The notes under the pieces were generated by a model. The model worked only from the letters and a program-made list of their open reading frames with translations, was not told the origin of the DNA and made no database searches. Both the position numbers and the translations under genes were made by a program. This document shows, in pieces, positions 63,200 through 64,000 of a stretch of DNA of 64,000 nucleotides (positions within the stretch are counted from its first letter, which is position 1; every line of letters begins with the position of its first letter). Where the stretch lies: NCBI GenBank assembly GCA_000720805.1, contig JODI01000009.1:90065-154064 (forward strand). The letters are read 5' to 3'. The stretch is from Streptomyces violaceoruber. GTDB lineage: Bacteria; Actinomycetota; Actinomycetes; Streptomycetales; Streptomycetaceae.

Positions 63200-64000
63200 T
63201 CAGTGGTCAGGCGCACTGCCCGGCCTGCGGGCCTCGAAGAGGTGGCGGGTGCTGTGGGCGACGAAGGGGCCCTTTGCCTCGATCTGTTCGTGGAGTGAGC
63301 GGAGTCGGGGCTCGTACGCCTCGACGGTGAAGCCGGGGACCATCCAGACCACCTTGCGCAGGAAGTGGACGACGGCCGCGATGTCGTGGAACTCCATGCG
63401 GAGCCGCTCGGCGCGCAGGTCGACGATCTCCAGGCCGGCCGCCTCCGCTCCGGCGCGTTCCCGGTCGGGGTGGCGGTCGCTGCGGGACTGGTCCGGCTGG
63501 GGGCCGAGGAAGTACTCGACGAGTTCGAAGACGCTGGCGGGGCCGACGTGCTGGGCGAAGTACGTGCCGCCGGGCTGCAGCACCCGGGCGATCTCCGGCC
63601 AGTCGGGGCGGACGGGATGGCGGCTGACGACCAGGTCGAAGGCCGCGTCCGCGAAGGGCAGGGGCGCGTCCTGCGTTGTCGCGACGACGGCGACGCCGCG
63701 CGGGCGGAGCAGGGCGGTGGCCTTGGCGGCGTTCGGCGGCCAGACCTCCGTGGCGACGGTGAGGACGGGCGCCTGGGGTGCCGCGGTGCCGAGGGCGAAG
63801 TCCAGGACCTCGCCTCCCCCGGTGTGGATGTCGAGCGCGGCGGTCGCGCCGGCCAGCCGCCCGGCCATCGACCGGGCATACCCCCAAGAGGGCCGCGCCT
63901 CGGTGGCCCGCCCCTCGAACCAGGAGAAGTCCCAGCCCTCGGTGGGGACGGCGGCGCCTTCGGCGACGAGGTCCTCGAAGGTACGGGGGCCGGGGTGGGT
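63200..64000 (-). CDS. class I SAM-dependent methyltransferase (partial, 5' end outside window)
   Basis: A leftward gene that enters from the right edge; the frame is open to 64000. Motif I is degenerate-looking (ALDIHTGGGEVLDFAL), followed by ATEVWPPNAAKATALL, DAAFDLVVSRHPV and ARVLQPGGTYFAQHVGPASV, the post-motif pattern of UbiE/Methyltransf_11 proteins. A trailing VWMVPGFTVEAYEPRLRSLHEQIEAKGPFV is a common tail. Upstream residues THPGPRTFEDLVAEGAAVPTEGWDFSWFEGRATE precede a possible internal ATG at 63868, so the true start is outside the window. Confidence 0.87.
   Translation of the reverse strand, partial: THPGPRTFEDLVAEGAAVPTEGWDFSWFEGRATEARPSWGYARSMAGRLAGATAALDIHTGGGEVLDFALGTAAPQAPVLTVATEVWPPNAAKATALLRPRGVAVVATTQDAPLPFADAAFDLVVSRHPVRPDWPEIARVLQPGGTYFAQHVGPASVFELVEYFLGPQPDQSRSDRHPDRERAGAEAAGLEIVDLRAERLRMEFHDIAAVVHFLRKVVWMVPGFTVEAYEPRLRSLHEQIEAKGPFVAHSTRHLFEARRPGSAPDH

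Overview
The window comes from a high-GC actinomycete, almost certainly a Streptomyces. The signs are very GC-rich codon third positions, a WhiB-family protein, a polyphosphate glucokinase, a SpoIIE-type phosphatase fused to an ATPase domain, and many start codons only about 6 nt downstream of a -10-like hexamer (probable leaderless mRNAs). It falls into two parts: a biosynthetic gene cluster (1 to about 29.3 kb, cut off at the left edge) and a run of ordinary Streptomyces core genes (about 29.8 to 64 kb).

The cluster has three transcription units. (1) A leftward unit from 4752 to 1: tryptophan 2,3-dioxygenase, kynurenine formamidase, an Sfp-type phosphopantetheinyl transferase, a stand-alone adenylation domain with an aspartate-like code, an MbtH protein, and a drug-export-type ABC ATPase that runs off the window. 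(2) A short rightward unit, 5002-7568: a 62-codon precursor-like peptide whose stop overlaps the start of a fused azoline cyclodehydratase (leader-binding/E1-like half plus YcaO). (3) A long leftward unit from about 29.1 kb to 7.9 kb: KSIII-like enzyme, ACP, acyl-CoA dehydrogenase, FkbH-like enzyme, A-T didomain, KS-(AT remnant)-T-C-C protein, 3-hydroxyacyl-CoA dehydrogenase, C-A-T-TE NRPS and C-A-T-C NRPS. Most junctions overlap by 4 nt (ATGA or GTGA), so the genes are probably co-translated.

Taken together, the genes suggest a hybrid of nonribosomal peptide, polyketide and possibly ribosomal azoline peptide. Tryptophan is converted to kynurenine. FkbH, ACP, acyl-CoA dehydrogenase and hydroxyacyl dehydrogenase form a hydroxymalonyl-ACP set with no O-methyltransferase. 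The only PKS module has an AT remnant that lacks its active-site serine, so its extender unit must come in trans. One A domain reads threonine-like, the stand-alone one aspartate-like, and two have codes I cannot assign. Two C domains have Arg in place of the catalytic His. I do not recognise the product. No pathway regulator is visible in the cluster part of the window.

The core part holds ychF; a DUF6542 membrane protein; ppgK and ispH; xseA-xseB; a nitroreductase; DUF4245; glpX; a WhiB-like protein; a DUF1707 protein; a class I fumarase; an acyltransferase of atypical composition; an ECF-like sigma factor with a small membrane partner; fumC; DUF402; a SpoIIE phosphatase; a class A penicillin-binding protein; an SPFH protein coupled to a small DNA-binding-like protein; a PadR-ABC-FtsX operon; an AI-2E-family permease; a secreted lytic transglycosylase-like protein; phoH; an undecaprenyl diphosphate synthase-type gene; a winged-helix AlkZ-like protein; and a methyltransferase cut by the right edge. 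No rRNA, tRNA, CRISPR array, insertion sequence or prophage was seen.
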